Positions 63,947-64,000 of a DNA stretch of 64,000 nucleotides are shown one piece after another. The position numbers were made by a program, and so were the translations under genes. Origin of the DNA: Streptomyces glomeratus. Its GTDB lineage: Bacteria > Actinomycetota > Actinomycetes > Streptomycetales > Streptomycetaceae. The stretch is from NCBI RefSeq assembly GCF_021462825.1, contig NZ_JAKEEB010000005.1, positions 188,501 to 252,500 on the forward strand, in the 5' to 3' direction. The notes under the pieces are model-generated. The model saw only the letters and a list, made by a program, of their open reading frames with translations, was not told the origin of the DNA and ran no database searches. How positions within the stretch are numbered: position 1 is the stretch's first letter; every line of letters begins with the position of its first letter.

Positions 63947-63979
63947 ACGCGAGCACCCTCCCTGCGCTGTGAAAATATG

Positions 63980-63991
63980 GACAACGTTGTC
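63980..63991. promoter_or_regulatory. LacI-type operator of the GH92 gene
   Basis: GACAACGTTGTC, a perfect 12-bp palindrome flanked by G and A, lies 34-45 bp upstream of the ATG, where it could block transcription. It is identical to the copy at 59880-59891. Confidence 0.65.
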
Positions 63992-64000
63992 AACTTCGCT

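Overview
The window is high-GC DNA whose gene style (GTG starts, ATGA and GTGA stop-start overlaps, proteins rich in Ala, Arg and Gly) and gene content point to a Streptomyces or close relative in the Streptomycetaceae. Typical markers are an AcnA-type aconitase, a SepF-like protein, a GAF-ANTAR regulator, an HTH-MurA fusion, a DUF6099-like protein, a DUF4236 protein and F420-type enzymes. No rRNA, complete tRNA, CRISPR array, transposase or phage gene was seen. Short tandem repeats of 8, 9, 16, 21, 26 and 42 bp are unusually common.

Layout. (1) 0.1-9.9 kb: one plus-strand run of a SigC-like sigma factor, a FecCD-type metal-chelate ABC importer (lipoprotein, permease, ATPase), an MFS exporter, an asparagine-synthase-like amidotransferase, a cytochrome P450 and a PvcA/DIT1-type isonitrile synthase. 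This reads as a compact biosynthetic cluster for an amidated, possibly dimerised tyrosine isonitrile (hazimycin-like), perhaps a copper ligand. It is the strongest novelty candidate here. (2) 10-13.2 kb, minus strand: a GAF-ANTAR regulator, a three-gene coupled cassette (64-aa peptide, APH-like kinase, 122-aa protein) and an RraA-like aldolase. (3) 13.4-18.3 kb: BlaI repressor and M56 protease, a membrane glycosyltransferase with a flippase-like protein, and DedA. Similar TAC-AG...GTAG palindromes link these promoters.

(4) 18.4-29.9 kb: molybdenum region with a di-Mop protein, modCBA, a TOBE-domain HTH regulator, two copper-type proteins (Met/His-rich membrane protein and YcnI), a membrane glycosyltransferase and a huge assimilatory nitrate reductase fused to a flavoprotein reductase, with a possible GlnR box. 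(5) 30-34.3 kb: SepF-like protein, AAA ATPase, MazG-like pyrophosphohydrolase with a repeat tail, DUF6099-like protein (DnaA-like boxes upstream) and an F420-type LLM oxidoreductase. (6) 34.4-38.5 kb: Hen1 and Pnkp, a complete bacterial RNA-repair operon. (7) 38.5-43.5 kb: M55 D-aminopeptidase, arginine deiminase, ornithine carbamoyltransferase and an amino-acid permease.

(8) 44-51.6 kb: CoA-dependent aromatic degradation (enoyl-CoA hydratase, 2-aminobenzoyl-CoA or salicylyl-CoA monooxygenase fused to an OYE-like reductase, PaaX repressor, aryl-CoA ligase, acyl-CoA dehydrogenase, Rid-family protein). A shared TGAC-N4-GTCA palindrome lies at both divergent promoter regions. (9) 51.6-54 kb: a poorly conserved stretch with small membrane proteins and a tRNA 3'-half-like remnant. 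(10) 54-64 kb: HTH-MurA fusion, DUF4236 protein, aconitase, a small membrane protein and a secreted GH92 alpha-mannosidase with LacI-type operators. Functional calls rest on motif and family recognition by eye; no database search was run.
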